From an uncultured Acetatifactor sp. (GTDB lineage Bacteria > Bacillota > Clostridia > Lachnospirales > Lachnospiraceae): 64,000 bases of DNA. The stretch covers positions 4,764 through 68,763 of the forward strand of contig CAJUIA010000021.1 in the NCBI GenBank assembly GCA_910586485.1. Reading direction: 5' to 3'. The translations under genes and the position numbers were made by a program. This document shows, in pieces, positions 50,748-59,624 of this stretch; position 1 is the stretch's first letter, and each line of letters starts with the position of its first letter. Under the pieces are notes generated by a model. That model saw only the letters and a program-made list of their open reading frames with translations, did not search any database and had not been told where the DNA came from.

Positions 50748-53099
50748 TTATTCTATACTTGCCGTATCGGAAGCCTTGATCGTTTTTGTGTAAAGCGCTG
50801 TCAGGAAAGAGCCCAGAGCGGTCACGCCGATGAGAATTGCCGGGCAGCCCACAAATATTTCCAGCGGATCAAAATCGCATTGCAGGCCTGATATATCGCC
50901 GATCATGTTACCGATCCAATTCATCATTACGTTGCTGATCGGCATAAGCGCCGCGGTCGAAACAATGCAGGCAATCACCGATACGATCACAAATCGCAGT
51001 GTATGCTGTGCAACAATGCTGCTGTCAGGAATCCCCACCGCTTTCATCAGTGCAATCTCGCTTTTTTCCTTTGAGAGGAACGAACGCTCCATGAGTATGA
51101 CGATCAATGCCGTTACGATCACAGTAATGATCATCATCATCTTTTTAGTCGCATTCAGCGTATCGGACATTCCCGTAAAATGATTGATGTAATCCGGGGA
51201 AGAATACACCTTGTCAGTTTCGAGCAGATCTTTAAGCTTTTCAATGTTTTGGTTTATCTGCTCCTTGTCGGGGCTGCCGTCAAAGTGTATCTGCACGCCC
51301 ATCACATTGCTTGCCTCCTGATGTCCGAGGTCAAAATCTTTATATAGAAAAGCGGCGTTAGCGGTGTTGACGAACGAAGAAAATGTTCCCGTGATCATAA
51401 ACTCATACTCTTTTTCATTTATGACTGCCGTTACCCTGTCGCCGATCTCTGCGCCCAGATTATCGAGGGTGCCTGCCGTTACGGCGATCTCGTCCACCTT
51501 CTGTGGAGCGCTGCCTTTGTCTACATAGAACGTGTCATTTGTTTCCCCTTTCATGACGCGAAAATTAACCGTTTCTGTTTTGTCTTCATGTGATGTTTCA
51601 AACTGCGCACCTATCGTCATTGTGCACTTGCCGGGCATTCCGTTATCGGCAAGGAGTTTTTCGGTATCTGCGATGATTGCCTTATGCGTACTCTGATCCG
51701 TCATGACTTTTGCAAGTATTTCGCTGTCCATGATATGCGCTTCGCTTGAGGGTACATCGAAGAAACGCAGCAGTTTTTCACTTTTTAATGTCAACTCAAA
51801 ATTTGACATGATCGTCATCAACAGGATACAGAGCGTAAACACAACCGTTATGATAGAAAACTGTTTCGGTGAACTAAGCACATCATTGACTGAGAAAAAT
51901 GCCGCCTGTGGCAGCTTAGAACGGCCTAAACGCAAAAGACTCCTTTTTTGAAAACGTTCGCCCGTCTGCCCGCTTCTTACTGCATCAATCGGTGAGAGTT
52001 TATTGACTCTGCGTGTGCAGCCATAGCAGAACAGCAGGATCATGATCACTACTGCCACAGAACTTAAAATCCCCATAAGAGTGCCGCTCTCGCTGCCGAG
52101 AACCATATTTTCCGATACCGTTTTCATCATCATACGCCTAAGAGGGATGGAACTAAAATACCCGATCAGTGCACCGACCACGGCAATAGCAAGATATTTG
52201 ACAATATACAGGCTTCTGATCCCGGCGTTACCGATACCGACTGCCTTCATCACACCGATCTCACGAAATTCCTCGCTGATCGTAAAGCCTATGGTGAAAC
52301 GCAGCACTGCAAATGCTGTGAACATCAGCACAACGCTGATTATCATTAAAGCATAAGCCAAAAGCATATCATAGAGATAAATACTCTTGCTTTCTTCCCG
52401 TGTGATGACAAATACACGGTCATAGTTCTTTGCAAGTTCCTTGATTTCATCAACATCGGATGTATTGATATAAAACTGCTTGTAATTCAGGATATGAGCG
52501 GCTTCGTCCTTGTCAAGATAGTCATAGTCAGCAGAGTTTATGATAAGATACGGGGAATCAGCTTTTCCCGAACGGGACAGCGCACCCTTGAACCGTCCCA
52601 TAAACTGAAGCGTAAGATGGCAGTCACCCACAGTAAGCTCCACCTCGTCGCCCTTTTTTATAGCAACGTCCTGTAAAAAAGGCGCACTGGCATAAAAACA
52701 GCCCCTGTCCACGTTTTCGATGATGTTATTGTTCTCATCAAAATAGTTAATCGCCATTTCACCATCGGAAATCAAGCAGGCGGCATTCGTGAAATTATCG
52801 AGCTTCTTTCCGTTATGCCAGAAACTCTTTGAGCTGCAGCTCAGCCAATGCTCGGTCTTTATCTCCCTGACGCAGGCAAGCTCGGCGAGCCTTTCTCCCG
52901 CGTCGTTTTCTCCCAGGGTCATCACGGTGACATCAGGGACATTTGCCGCATCGAAATAATGCTCGATACCGCCAGTCACAGCTATGATGTTGTTCACCGC
53001 CGCCGCTGCAAACATGGAACACAAAATGACAAACAGCAGTAAAATGATGTTCATGGTCCTTTTGCGTTTCAGGTCTTTTTTTAATATTCTCCAGAACAT
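50748..53099 (-). CDS. ABC transporter permease, FtsX family
   Basis: 783 residues. An N-terminal anchor, a large outside domain (about 45-235), a three-span FtsX block (about 250-380), a second anchor, a second outside domain and a final three-span FtsX block make the two-FtsX layout. AGAGGGATACGCT precedes the ATG. Its promoter overlaps the 3' end of the MATE gene and has an 11-bp-phased repeat. Confidence 0.9.
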   Translation of the reverse strand: MFWRILKKDLKRKRTMNIILLLFVILCSMFAAAAVNNIIAVTGGIEHYFDAANVPDVTVMTLGENDAGERLAELACVREIKTEHWLSCSSKSFWHNGKKLDNFTNAACLISDGEMAINYFDENNNIIENVDRGCFYASAPFLQDVAIKKGDEVELTVGDCHLTLQFMGRFKGALSRSGKADSPYLIINSADYDYLDKDEAAHILNYKQFYINTSDVDEIKELAKNYDRVFVITREESKSIYLYDMLLAYALMIISVVLMFTAFAVLRFTIGFTISEEFREIGVMKAVGIGNAGIRSLYIVKYLAIAVVGALIGYFSSIPLRRMMMKTVSENMVLGSESGTLMGILSSVAVVIMILLFCYGCTRRVNKLSPIDAVRSGQTGERFQKRSLLRLGRSKLPQAAFFSVNDVLSSPKQFSIITVVFTLCILLMTIMSNFELTLKSEKLLRFFDVPSSEAHIMDSEILAKVMTDQSTHKAIIADTEKLLADNGMPGKCTMTIGAQFETSHEDKTETVNFRVMKGETNDTFYVDKGSAPQKVDEIAVTAGTLDNLGAEIGDRVTAVINEKEYEFMITGTFSSFVNTANAAFLYKDFDLGHQEASNVMGVQIHFDGSPDKEQINQNIEKLKDLLETDKVYSSPDYINHFTGMSDTLNATKKMMMIITVIVTALIVILMERSFLSKEKSEIALMKAVGIPDSSIVAQHTLRFVIVSVIACIVSTAALMPISNVMMNWIGNMIGDISGLQCDFDPLEIFVGCPAILIGVTALGSFLTALYTKTIKASDTASIE

Positions 53100-53140
53100 A
53101 GCGTATCCCTCTTTTCTTACGTTTTTTCTCCATGTTCTGA

Positions 53141-53174
53141 ATCATAGCATAGAAATTCTTAACAAGTCTTTAAC
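53141..53174 (-). promoter_or_regulatory. Promoter of the third module with 11-bp-phased GTTAA repeats, overlapping the MATE stop
   Basis: A -10 TATGAT (minus strand, 53141-53146) is preceded by GTTAA at 53159-53163 and 53170-53174, exactly 11 bp apart around the -35. The distal repeat contains the stop codon of the MATE gene. Confidence 0.65.
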
Positions 53175-54522
53175 TTTTTGGATTCATATGAAAAAACAGA
53201 CTCTCCCTGCCCCGCATATAAAAGATCACGCAGATCGCCACCGACAGCAGCGACCCGACGGGAGCCGCCCAGCCCATGGGATACAGTGATTCCGGAAAAT
53301 ACAGGGACGCCAGATATGCCCCCGGAATCCGCACCAAAAGAGCCGAGGCCACGTTATGTACAAAGGAAAGGACCGACTTACCGTAAGCGCAGAAATAGCC
53401 GCTGAAGCAGAAGTGAATTCCCGCTGCCGCGCAGTCAAAGGCATAAGACCTTAAATATTGTCCTCCCAGCCGGATTACCTCTGGCTCTTCTCCCGCAAAC
53501 AGCCCCACCAGTGCTTCCGCGGCAAACTGGCAGGCAAACGCCACTGCCAGGCCAAAACACACACTGATGCGGATACCGTACCACAACACCTTTTCCGCCT
53601 GCTCATGCTTCCCTGCCCCTGCGTTCTGAGAGGCAATGGCCGAAACGGAGGAAAGCATGGCCGAGGGCACAAGGAAGAAAAAGCCGATCAGCTTTTCCAC
53701 AATCCCCACCGCTGCCGCCACGTCCACTCCCCTGCCGTTAGCAATGGCAGTTATGACCAAAAAAGAAATCTGAATGATCCCGTCCTGAACCGCGATGGGA
53801 ATCCCCACTTTAAGAATACCGGGCAGCGTCCCCTGCTCCGGCTTAAGATCCTGGACCTGCAGCCCAATCTGCGCCTTTCTCCGCTGCATGGCCGTAAACG
53901 CCAAAAGGACGCTGCAGCCCTGAGCCGCCACCGTAGCAATGGCGGCGCCCCTTGCGCCCATGGCAAACGGGCCGATCAAAATGCAGTCCAGCACGATATT
54001 AATGACGCCTGCCGCCGCCACAAAATACATAGGCGTCTTAGAATCCCCCAGCCCTCTGAAAATACTGCTGATCACGTTATAGGCCGTGATAAAAGGAATA
54101 CCGATGAAGCACACCAGCAGATACTCCTTCGCCTGCTCCACCGCTTCCGGCGGAGTTGCCAGCACCGCCACCACCCCGTCCAGACACAGAATCAAAAGAA
54201 AGGTAAGCGCCAAAGCAAAAACGGCAAAAAGAGTCACCGTATTTCCGATGACTCTAGCTGCTTTTTCCTTTTTGCCCGCACCGACGGAATGCCCGATGGC
54301 CACCGTGCTTCCCATGGAAAGCCCCGCAATGACCACCGTCAGCATATGTGTGACCTGACTGCCCACAGATACTGCCGTAATGGTATCGGCCCCGCACCAT
54401 TGCCCCACAAAGAATAAATCTGCCAGCCCGTAAAACGTCTGTAAAAAGCTGGAAATCAAAAAGGGCAGAGAAAACCGGATCAGATTTTTAAACATACTGC
54501 CCTGTGTCAAGTTATTCTGCAT
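53170..54522 (-). CDS. MATE-family multidrug exporter
   Basis: 450 residues from MQNNLTQGSMFKNLIRFSLP. About twelve spans in two halves. The typical elements FYGLADLFFVGQW, then GLGDSKTPMYFVAAAGVINI and its second-half counterpart, mark the MATE family. These proteins expel drugs or metabolites using Na+ or H+ gradients. A truncated copy of this gene lies at 47348-47449. AAAGGATC and a GGGGG run precede the start. Confidence 0.93.
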   Translation of the reverse strand: MQNNLTQGSMFKNLIRFSLPFLISSFLQTFYGLADLFFVGQWCGADTITAVSVGSQVTHMLTVVIAGLSMGSTVAIGHSVGAGKKEKAARVIGNTVTLFAVFALALTFLLILCLDGVVAVLATPPEAVEQAKEYLLVCFIGIPFITAYNVISSIFRGLGDSKTPMYFVAAAGVINIVLDCILIGPFAMGARGAAIATVAAQGCSVLLAFTAMQRRKAQIGLQVQDLKPEQGTLPGILKVGIPIAVQDGIIQISFLVITAIANGRGVDVAAAVGIVEKLIGFFFLVPSAMLSSVSAIASQNAGAGKHEQAEKVLWYGIRISVCFGLAVAFACQFAAEALVGLFAGEEPEVIRLGGQYLRSYAFDCAAAGIHFCFSGYFCAYGKSVLSFVHNVASALLVRIPGAYLASLYFPESLYPMGWAAPVGSLLSVAICVIFYMRGRESLFFHMNPKS

Positions 54523-54574
54523 GATCCTTTGTCCCCCTTTTACACACTTCCAGGCATGCCGGCACAAACCAATC

Positions 54575-54680
54575 CCATAGAACTAAAGTTCATGGAAGAA
54601 CGCTGGTTTTGCGTTCTTCGAGGCGAAACTTAGATTTTCTTAGGTTGGGTTCTTTTCAACCTTAGAAAATCTTTTCGCCT
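54575..54680. repeat. Block of three adjacent hairpins between two operons
   Basis: Three dyads sit side by side. The first is CCATAGAACT/AGTTCATGG (54575-54595), the second GAAGAACGC/GCGTTCTTC with a 7-base loop (54595-54619), and the third a long one with AGGCGAAA/TTTTCGCCT outer arms and TAGATTTTCT.../...AGAAAATC inner arms (54621-54680). At least the largest could act as a terminator for the ABC pair, but the stack looks more like a REP/MITE-type insert. Confidence 0.55.
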
Positions 54681-54743
54681 TATCATACCAAATGTATCCG
54701 TCCGTTGCAACCATCTGGCATTTAAAAAATCGGGCCTGCCCTT

Positions 54744-56483
54744 TTACGCAAACTGGCTGTTATAAAGCGCCGCATATTTTCCATTTTTCTCCATCAGCTC
54801 TTCATGGTTTCCCACCTCCTTTATATCTCCGTCCTCCATATACAAAATCATGTCCGCATCCCGGATGGTGGAAAGGCGGTGGGCGATTACAAAGCTGGTG
54901 CGCCCCTTCATCAGCTGCGCCATGGCCCGCTGAATCAATACCTCCGTATGGGTATCCACATTACTGGTGGCCTCGTCCAGAATCATGATTTCCGGATCGG
55001 AGGCAATGGCTCTGGCAATGGTAAGAAGCTGCCGCTCCCCCTGCGAAATATTTTCCGCACCCTTTGTCAGCTCCATGTCATATCCGCCCGGCAGGGTTTT
55101 AATAAAATCATGGGCGCAGGCAGACTTTGCGGAAGCAATGATCCTTTCTCTGTCCATATTTTCTTCCGCATATCCCAGGTTATCAGCAATGGTCCCCTGA
55201 AACAGCCATGTGTCCTGCAAGACCATACCGAAGCGGTCCCGCAGCTCTTCTCTGGACATATCGCAGATATTGACCCCGTCCACCATGATAGCGCCGTCGT
55301 TAATTTCATAAAAGCGCATCAACAGATTGATCAGCGTTGTTTTACCCGCTCCTGTAGGACCCACAACAGCCACCTTCTGACCGGGCTTTACCGTTAGATT
55401 AACCCCCTTCATCAGCAGGTTCCCCGGCGTATAGCCAAAGTGAACGTCCCGGAAGGTTACGCTGCCGAAACGGTTTTCCGGAACGAGACACGCTTCGGCC
55501 TCAGGCAGCTCTTCCTCTGCATCCAGCAGGGCAAAAATCCGATCCCCCGCGGCTCTGGCAGCGCCGAAGCTTCCGGCCATACCTGCCAGCGAGGAAAAGG
55601 GCTCGGCAAACCGACGGGTATACTCCAGCATGGCCTGTACGTTTCCCACGGTAATGCGGCCGCCAATCGCCCAGATACAGCCCAGCGCCGCACAGATTAC
55701 GTAACCCATATCATTCACAAAGGTAGTGATGGGGCTGACTGCGCCTGCAGCCGTCTCTGCCTGGCAGGAGCTGCTTTCCAGTTCCCGGTTTAAAGCATGG
55801 AACTGCCGCTTTGCCCTTTCCTGATAGTTAAAGGACTGAATCACCTGCTGTCCGTTATACATTTCCTCGATATAACCGTTTAATCTGCCCAGCAGCTCCT
55901 GCTGCCTTCCGTAATGCCTGCCGCTTGCCTTCATCACGCCTGCCGCGCTCAGCAAAGACAATGGCACCATAATGATCGGAATCAGCGTCAGCCTGGGACT
56001 GATGGCCAGCATCATCAAAAGTATTCCCACTGCCGTAATTACCTGGGTCACAATGGAGGTAAGATTCTGGCTGACGGTGTTATTGATGGTATCTACATCA
56101 TTGGTAATCACACTGAGAATGTCGCCATGGGTATGAGTATCATAATAATTAAGGCGCAGCCTGTGCATTTTGCCGTCAATATCCTCTCTGATCCTGCCCA
56201 TCACATTGGCAGTGATCTTTGCCATGTGGAAGCCCTGTAAAACCGAAAAGAACTGCGCCGTCAGATATAATGCCACCAGGGCACCAAGCAGCCAGAGAAT
56301 AGTTTCCCAGTAAAAAACGCCGTCCCGGATACTGTCAAACAAAGCTGTCGTAACCCTGCCGATGACAAAAGGGGCCATCACCGTAAACACCGTGCTCACT
56401 GCCGCAAAGAGCAAAACAAAAAACAAACGCAGACGGTATGCCTTCAGGTATGCAAAAAGACGTTTAAAGGTATGTTTCTTCAT
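54744..56483 (-). CDS. ABC exporter subunit with canonical ATPase site (TMD-NBD fusion)
   Basis: 579 residues from MKKHTFKRLFAYLKAYRLRL. Six spans are followed by a cassette with Walker A GPTGAGKTT, signature ISQGERQL and Walker B IMILDEATSNVD carrying the catalytic Glu. It follows the partner gene by one base (TGA-T-ATG), with AAAGGAGG inside that gene. The partner lacks the catalytic Glu, so they form a heterodimeric exporter of the LmrCD/BmrCD type. Drug export is the usual role. Confidence 0.93.
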   Translation of the reverse strand: MKKHTFKRLFAYLKAYRLRLFFVLLFAAVSTVFTVMAPFVIGRVTTALFDSIRDGVFYWETILWLLGALVALYLTAQFFSVLQGFHMAKITANVMGRIREDIDGKMHRLRLNYYDTHTHGDILSVITNDVDTINNTVSQNLTSIVTQVITAVGILLMMLAISPRLTLIPIIMVPLSLLSAAGVMKASGRHYGRQQELLGRLNGYIEEMYNGQQVIQSFNYQERAKRQFHALNRELESSSCQAETAAGAVSPITTFVNDMGYVICAALGCIWAIGGRITVGNVQAMLEYTRRFAEPFSSLAGMAGSFGAARAAGDRIFALLDAEEELPEAEACLVPENRFGSVTFRDVHFGYTPGNLLMKGVNLTVKPGQKVAVVGPTGAGKTTLINLLMRFYEINDGAIMVDGVNICDMSREELRDRFGMVLQDTWLFQGTIADNLGYAEENMDRERIIASAKSACAHDFIKTLPGGYDMELTKGAENISQGERQLLTIARAIASDPEIMILDEATSNVDTHTEVLIQRAMAQLMKGRTSFVIAHRLSTIRDADMILYMEDGDIKEVGNHEELMEKNGKYAALYNSQFA

Positions 56484-56484
56484 A

Positions 56485-58209
56485 TCAGACTGCCTCCTTT
56501 CCCAACTGTATTTCCGCAATCTCCCGATAAAGCGGGCAGGTATCCAAAAGCTCTCTGTGAGTTCCCTGCCCCACGATCATGCCGTCATCCACCACCAGAA
56601 TGCGGTCCGCATCCAAAATTGTACTGATCCGCTGGGCCACCATGATTACGGCAGCATCCCCTACAGCCGCCTTCAGATTTCTGCGCAGGGTTTGATCGGT
56701 TTTCATATCCAGCGCGGAAAAGCTGTCATCAAACAGGTAAATCTCCGGCTTTTTCATAACCGCCCGCGCAATGGCCATCCGTTGTCTTTGCCCGCCGGAA
56801 AGGTTGGTGCCGCCCTGAGCAATGGTATCATGGTAGCCGTGCTGCTTTTTCAATATGAATTCCTCCGCACAGGCAATCTGCGCCGCCTGCCGCCAGTCTT
56901 CTTCCGCCCCCGTCTCCTTACCGAAATTTAGATTCGAGGCAATATCCCCCGAAAATAAAACATTCTTCTGGGGCACATAGCCGATCAGAGAGCGCAGCTC
57001 ATCCACCTTATATTCCCTTGCATCAACACCGTCAATCCGCACTTCGCCGAACAAAGGGTCATACAGGCGGGGAATCAGTTTTAAAATACTGGATTTTCCC
57101 CGGCCTGTTCCGCCGATAACAGCCGTAATCTCGCCGGGATGTGTCTCAAAGCTGATGTCCTTCAAAATCGGCTCCTGAGCGCCGGGATATGCAAAGGTTA
57201 CATGACGGAATTCCACCGTAGAGCGCAGGGGGCGGTCCTTAAAGGAAAAGCTGCCGTCCCGGATAGCGGCTTCCGTCTTCAGCACTTCCTCGATGCGCCC
57301 GGCACAGGCATAGGCAGTGGGAAACATCATGATCACAAGCGCCAGCATCATCACCGACATCAGCACCATACTGATATATTGGCTGTTGGCCACCAGGGAG
57401 CCTACCTCCATGGCGCCGGTCTCCACATAATGAGCCCCAAGCCCTAAAACCGCCGCCGTGGTCACCCCGAAAATCACGTTAATCACCGGCATTAATAGGC
57501 TGGTAATCCGCCCGGAGATCATGGCTGTCTGCGCATAATCGCTGTTTGCCTCTCCGAAGCGCCGGCTTTCCGCCTTCTGCCTGTTAAATGCGCGGATTAC
57601 ACGCACGCCCTCCAATGACTCCAAAAACAGCTGGTTGATCCTGTCCAGCTTATTTCTGAGCTTCACGGAATACCGGGAGGCCAGCAATATCACGACGCCG
57701 CAGCCGATCAACAGCACAGGGATCGCAACGCTTAAAACGGAGCTGACCTGCCCGCCAGTAGCAGCGGAAAAAACCAGTCCCGCCACTGCCATCATGGGCG
57801 CAAGAATTCCGATCCGTAAAAGCATGGTCAGGAAATTCTGCACATTCATAATATCCGAAGTGCTCCTTGTCACCAGGCTGGCCGTGCCAAAACGGTCAAG
57901 CTCCGCGGCGGAAAAACTCTGTACCTTTTCAAAAACCTGCCCCCTGAGCCTGATGGCAAAATCTGTGGAAATGCGGGAGGCAATGCGGACGGATAAAAAA
58001 TTGACCACACAGGCCAGCGCCGTAATCACGGCCATTACGGCCGCAAGCACTAAAATCCTGCTGTCAGAGCCTTCCGCCACACCGCTGTTAATCATCTGCG
58101 CCAGCAGCGAGGGCAGCATCATTTCCCCTACTGCTGCCGCCAAAATCAGAGCAGACAGCAGGACAATGCGTCTCGTTTTCAGTTTCACGTTTGAAAAAAT
58201 TGTTTTCAT
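56485..58209 (-). CDS. ABC exporter subunit with degenerate ATPase site (TMD-NBD fusion)
   Basis: 574 residues from MKTIFSNVKLKTRRIVLLSA. Six spans precede a cassette with Walker A GGTGRGKSS and signature LSGGQRQR. The Walker B is IYLFDDSFSALD: the catalytic Glu is replaced by Asp, the hallmark of the degenerate subunit in heterodimeric exporters. It is the first gene of the two-gene unit, and its promoter lies in a MerR-type dyad at 58283-58313, next to a divergent MerR gene. Confidence 0.93.
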   Translation of the reverse strand: MKTIFSNVKLKTRRIVLLSALILAAAVGEMMLPSLLAQMINSGVAEGSDSRILVLAAVMAVITALACVVNFLSVRIASRISTDFAIRLRGQVFEKVQSFSAAELDRFGTASLVTRSTSDIMNVQNFLTMLLRIGILAPMMAVAGLVFSAATGGQVSSVLSVAIPVLLIGCGVVILLASRYSVKLRNKLDRINQLFLESLEGVRVIRAFNRQKAESRRFGEANSDYAQTAMISGRITSLLMPVINVIFGVTTAAVLGLGAHYVETGAMEVGSLVANSQYISMVLMSVMMLALVIMMFPTAYACAGRIEEVLKTEAAIRDGSFSFKDRPLRSTVEFRHVTFAYPGAQEPILKDISFETHPGEITAVIGGTGRGKSSILKLIPRLYDPLFGEVRIDGVDAREYKVDELRSLIGYVPQKNVLFSGDIASNLNFGKETGAEEDWRQAAQIACAEEFILKKQHGYHDTIAQGGTNLSGGQRQRMAIARAVMKKPEIYLFDDSFSALDMKTDQTLRRNLKAAVGDAAVIMVAQRISTILDADRILVVDDGMIVGQGTHRELLDTCPLYREIAEIQLGKEAV

Positions 58210-58282
58210 AAAATTGTCATCCCCTTCCGTAACCTGCAAATTTGCGTACTTTGTTTGATTGCAAATTTACATTACATATGGT

Positions 58283-58313
58283 ACTGTAAACTATACAGTA
58301 ACTGTAAAGTCAA
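58283..58313 (-). promoter_or_regulatory. MerR-type promoter of the heterodimeric exporter
   Basis: On the minus strand TTGACT (58308-58313) and TACAGT (58283-58288) are 19 bases apart instead of 17. The spacer holds an imperfect dyad, plus-strand ACTATACAG (58290-58298) and CTGTAAAGT (58302-58310) around TAA. A 19-bp spacer with a central dyad is the mark of promoters activated by MerR-family proteins. Confidence 0.78.
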
Positions 58314-58342
58314 GGGTTGAATTTGGAAATTTGAGAGGAAAC

Positions 58343-59194
58343 ATGAAAACCAAAAATTATTTATATACCACGGGAGAATTTGCGAAGTTAGGCGGCATCA
58401 ATAAGCGGACCCTGCACTATTATGACGAGATCGGCCTGTTTTCCCCTGCATACAAAGCGGAAAACGGCTACCGTTATTATACCTGCTTTCAGACAGTACA
58501 GCTGGAATTGATCGTGACATTAAGAAAGATCGGCCTGTCTATCGAGGAAATCATGCGTTACCAGCAAAGCCCTTCCGGCGCTTCCTTCTCGGACCTGATC
58601 GCCGAAAAAAAAGCCCTGATTGACAGATCCATTCAGGAGCTTTTAAATACGAAATCCTTTTTGGAACAAAAGTCGGCGAAATTGTCCTTAAGCCTGAGGG
58701 CGGAGCATGGAAAAATAGAAAGGATTACACTTCCCGAACAGCCGATTTTACTCAGCGCTCCCATTACGGGAGCTTACGACGAGCAGGATTTTGAAGTGGT
58801 CGGCGATTTTTCCCTGCGTCTGAAATCCATCTTCGGCCTGTATGACAATTTTGGCAGCCGCATATCGGCGGAGCATATCTTAAACGGCGATTTTCAGAGC
58901 TATGACAGCTTTTTCGCCTATGGAAAGCAGGAGCCGGGAGGCTGTGATGCCGTCAGGCCCGCCGGCAATTATTTACGAACCTTCTGCGTCGGCGGATGGG
59001 ACAAGCTGCAGGAGGTCTACCGGACCGTCTGCCGTTTTGCATCGGAAAATCAGCTGGAGCTGTCCGGCTATGCCTATGAGGAAGGCTTAAATGAAATGTC
59101 CCTGCAGAAGCGGGAGGATTACATTACCATGATTACCGTCGGCTGCCGTACCCTCACAGCCACAGAGCTTCACTCAAGGCCCGCTGCGCCCTGA
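58343..59194 (+). CDS. MerR-family regulator with GyrI-like effector domain (BmrR/BltR type)
   Basis: 283 residues from MKTKNYLYTTGEFAKLGGIN. The MerR HTH (about 10-75; KRTLHYYDEIGLFSPAYKAE) is followed by a long helix and a C-terminal ligand-binding domain (about 130-283), as in BmrR. GAGAGGAAAC precedes the ATG. It is divergent from the heterodimeric exporter and likely activates it on drug binding. Its 3' end overlaps the opposite-strand MerR gene by 41 bp. Confidence 0.9.
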   Translation: MKTKNYLYTTGEFAKLGGINKRTLHYYDEIGLFSPAYKAENGYRYYTCFQTVQLELIVTLRKIGLSIEEIMRYQQSPSGASFSDLIAEKKALIDRSIQELLNTKSFLEQKSAKLSLSLRAEHGKIERITLPEQPILLSAPITGAYDEQDFEVVGDFSLRLKSIFGLYDNFGSRISAEHILNGDFQSYDSFFAYGKQEPGGCDAVRPAGNYLRTFCVGGWDKLQEVYRTVCRFASENQLELSGYAYEEGLNEMSLQKREDYITMITVGCRTLTATELHSRPAAP

Positions 59195-59624
59195 CGTCCT
59201 CAATGCAAACCAGCTTTACCAGCAGCCATGCCCGTTCCTCCTCCGTCATTTGCGCCATATTTTCCGCGCCTTGTAAGCTCCGCAGATTGTCTATGATGCC
59301 GCCAAGGCACTCCATCTTATAGCTTGCCGCGTCTATGGTCTGCTGCCATGCCTGCCGCTTTTTCTCAAGGCTGGCAAACAGCTGCTCCCCAGTCGCTTCC
59401 CCGTCAATGATCGTTTTGATTTCATCAAGAGAAAAGCCCAATGCCTTCAGCTCCAGCAGGGCGTTCAGCTGCCGCACCTGATCAGGAGAATAATAGCGGT
59501 ATCCGTTACAGGCATCCACCTCTACCGGTTTTAAAATACCCTTCTTTTCATATAAACGTATTGCTTTTCTGGAAACGCCGAAAAACTCTGCAATTTCTCC
59601 GATTAACATAAGATTATCCTTCAT
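59154..59624 (-). CDS. MerR-family regulator of the split ABC exporter operon
   Basis: 156 residues from MKDNLMLIGEIAEFFGVSRK. The HTH (about 7-72; AIRLYEKKGILKPVEVDACN) and a coiled helix (LFASLEKKRQAWQQTIDAAS) are present, and the C-terminal effector part is short. It starts 11 bases inside the end of the second transmembrane gene, so it is co-translated with it. The operon promoter (62243-62273) has a MerR-type 19-bp spacer dyad, which is its most likely target. Confidence 0.9.
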   Translation of the reverse strand: MKDNLMLIGEIAEFFGVSRKAIRLYEKKGILKPVEVDACNGYRYYSPDQVRQLNALLELKALGFSLDEIKTIIDGEATGEQLFASLEKKRQAWQQTIDAASYKMECLGGIIDNLRSLQGAENMAQMTEEERAWLLVKLVCIEDVRAQRALSEALWL

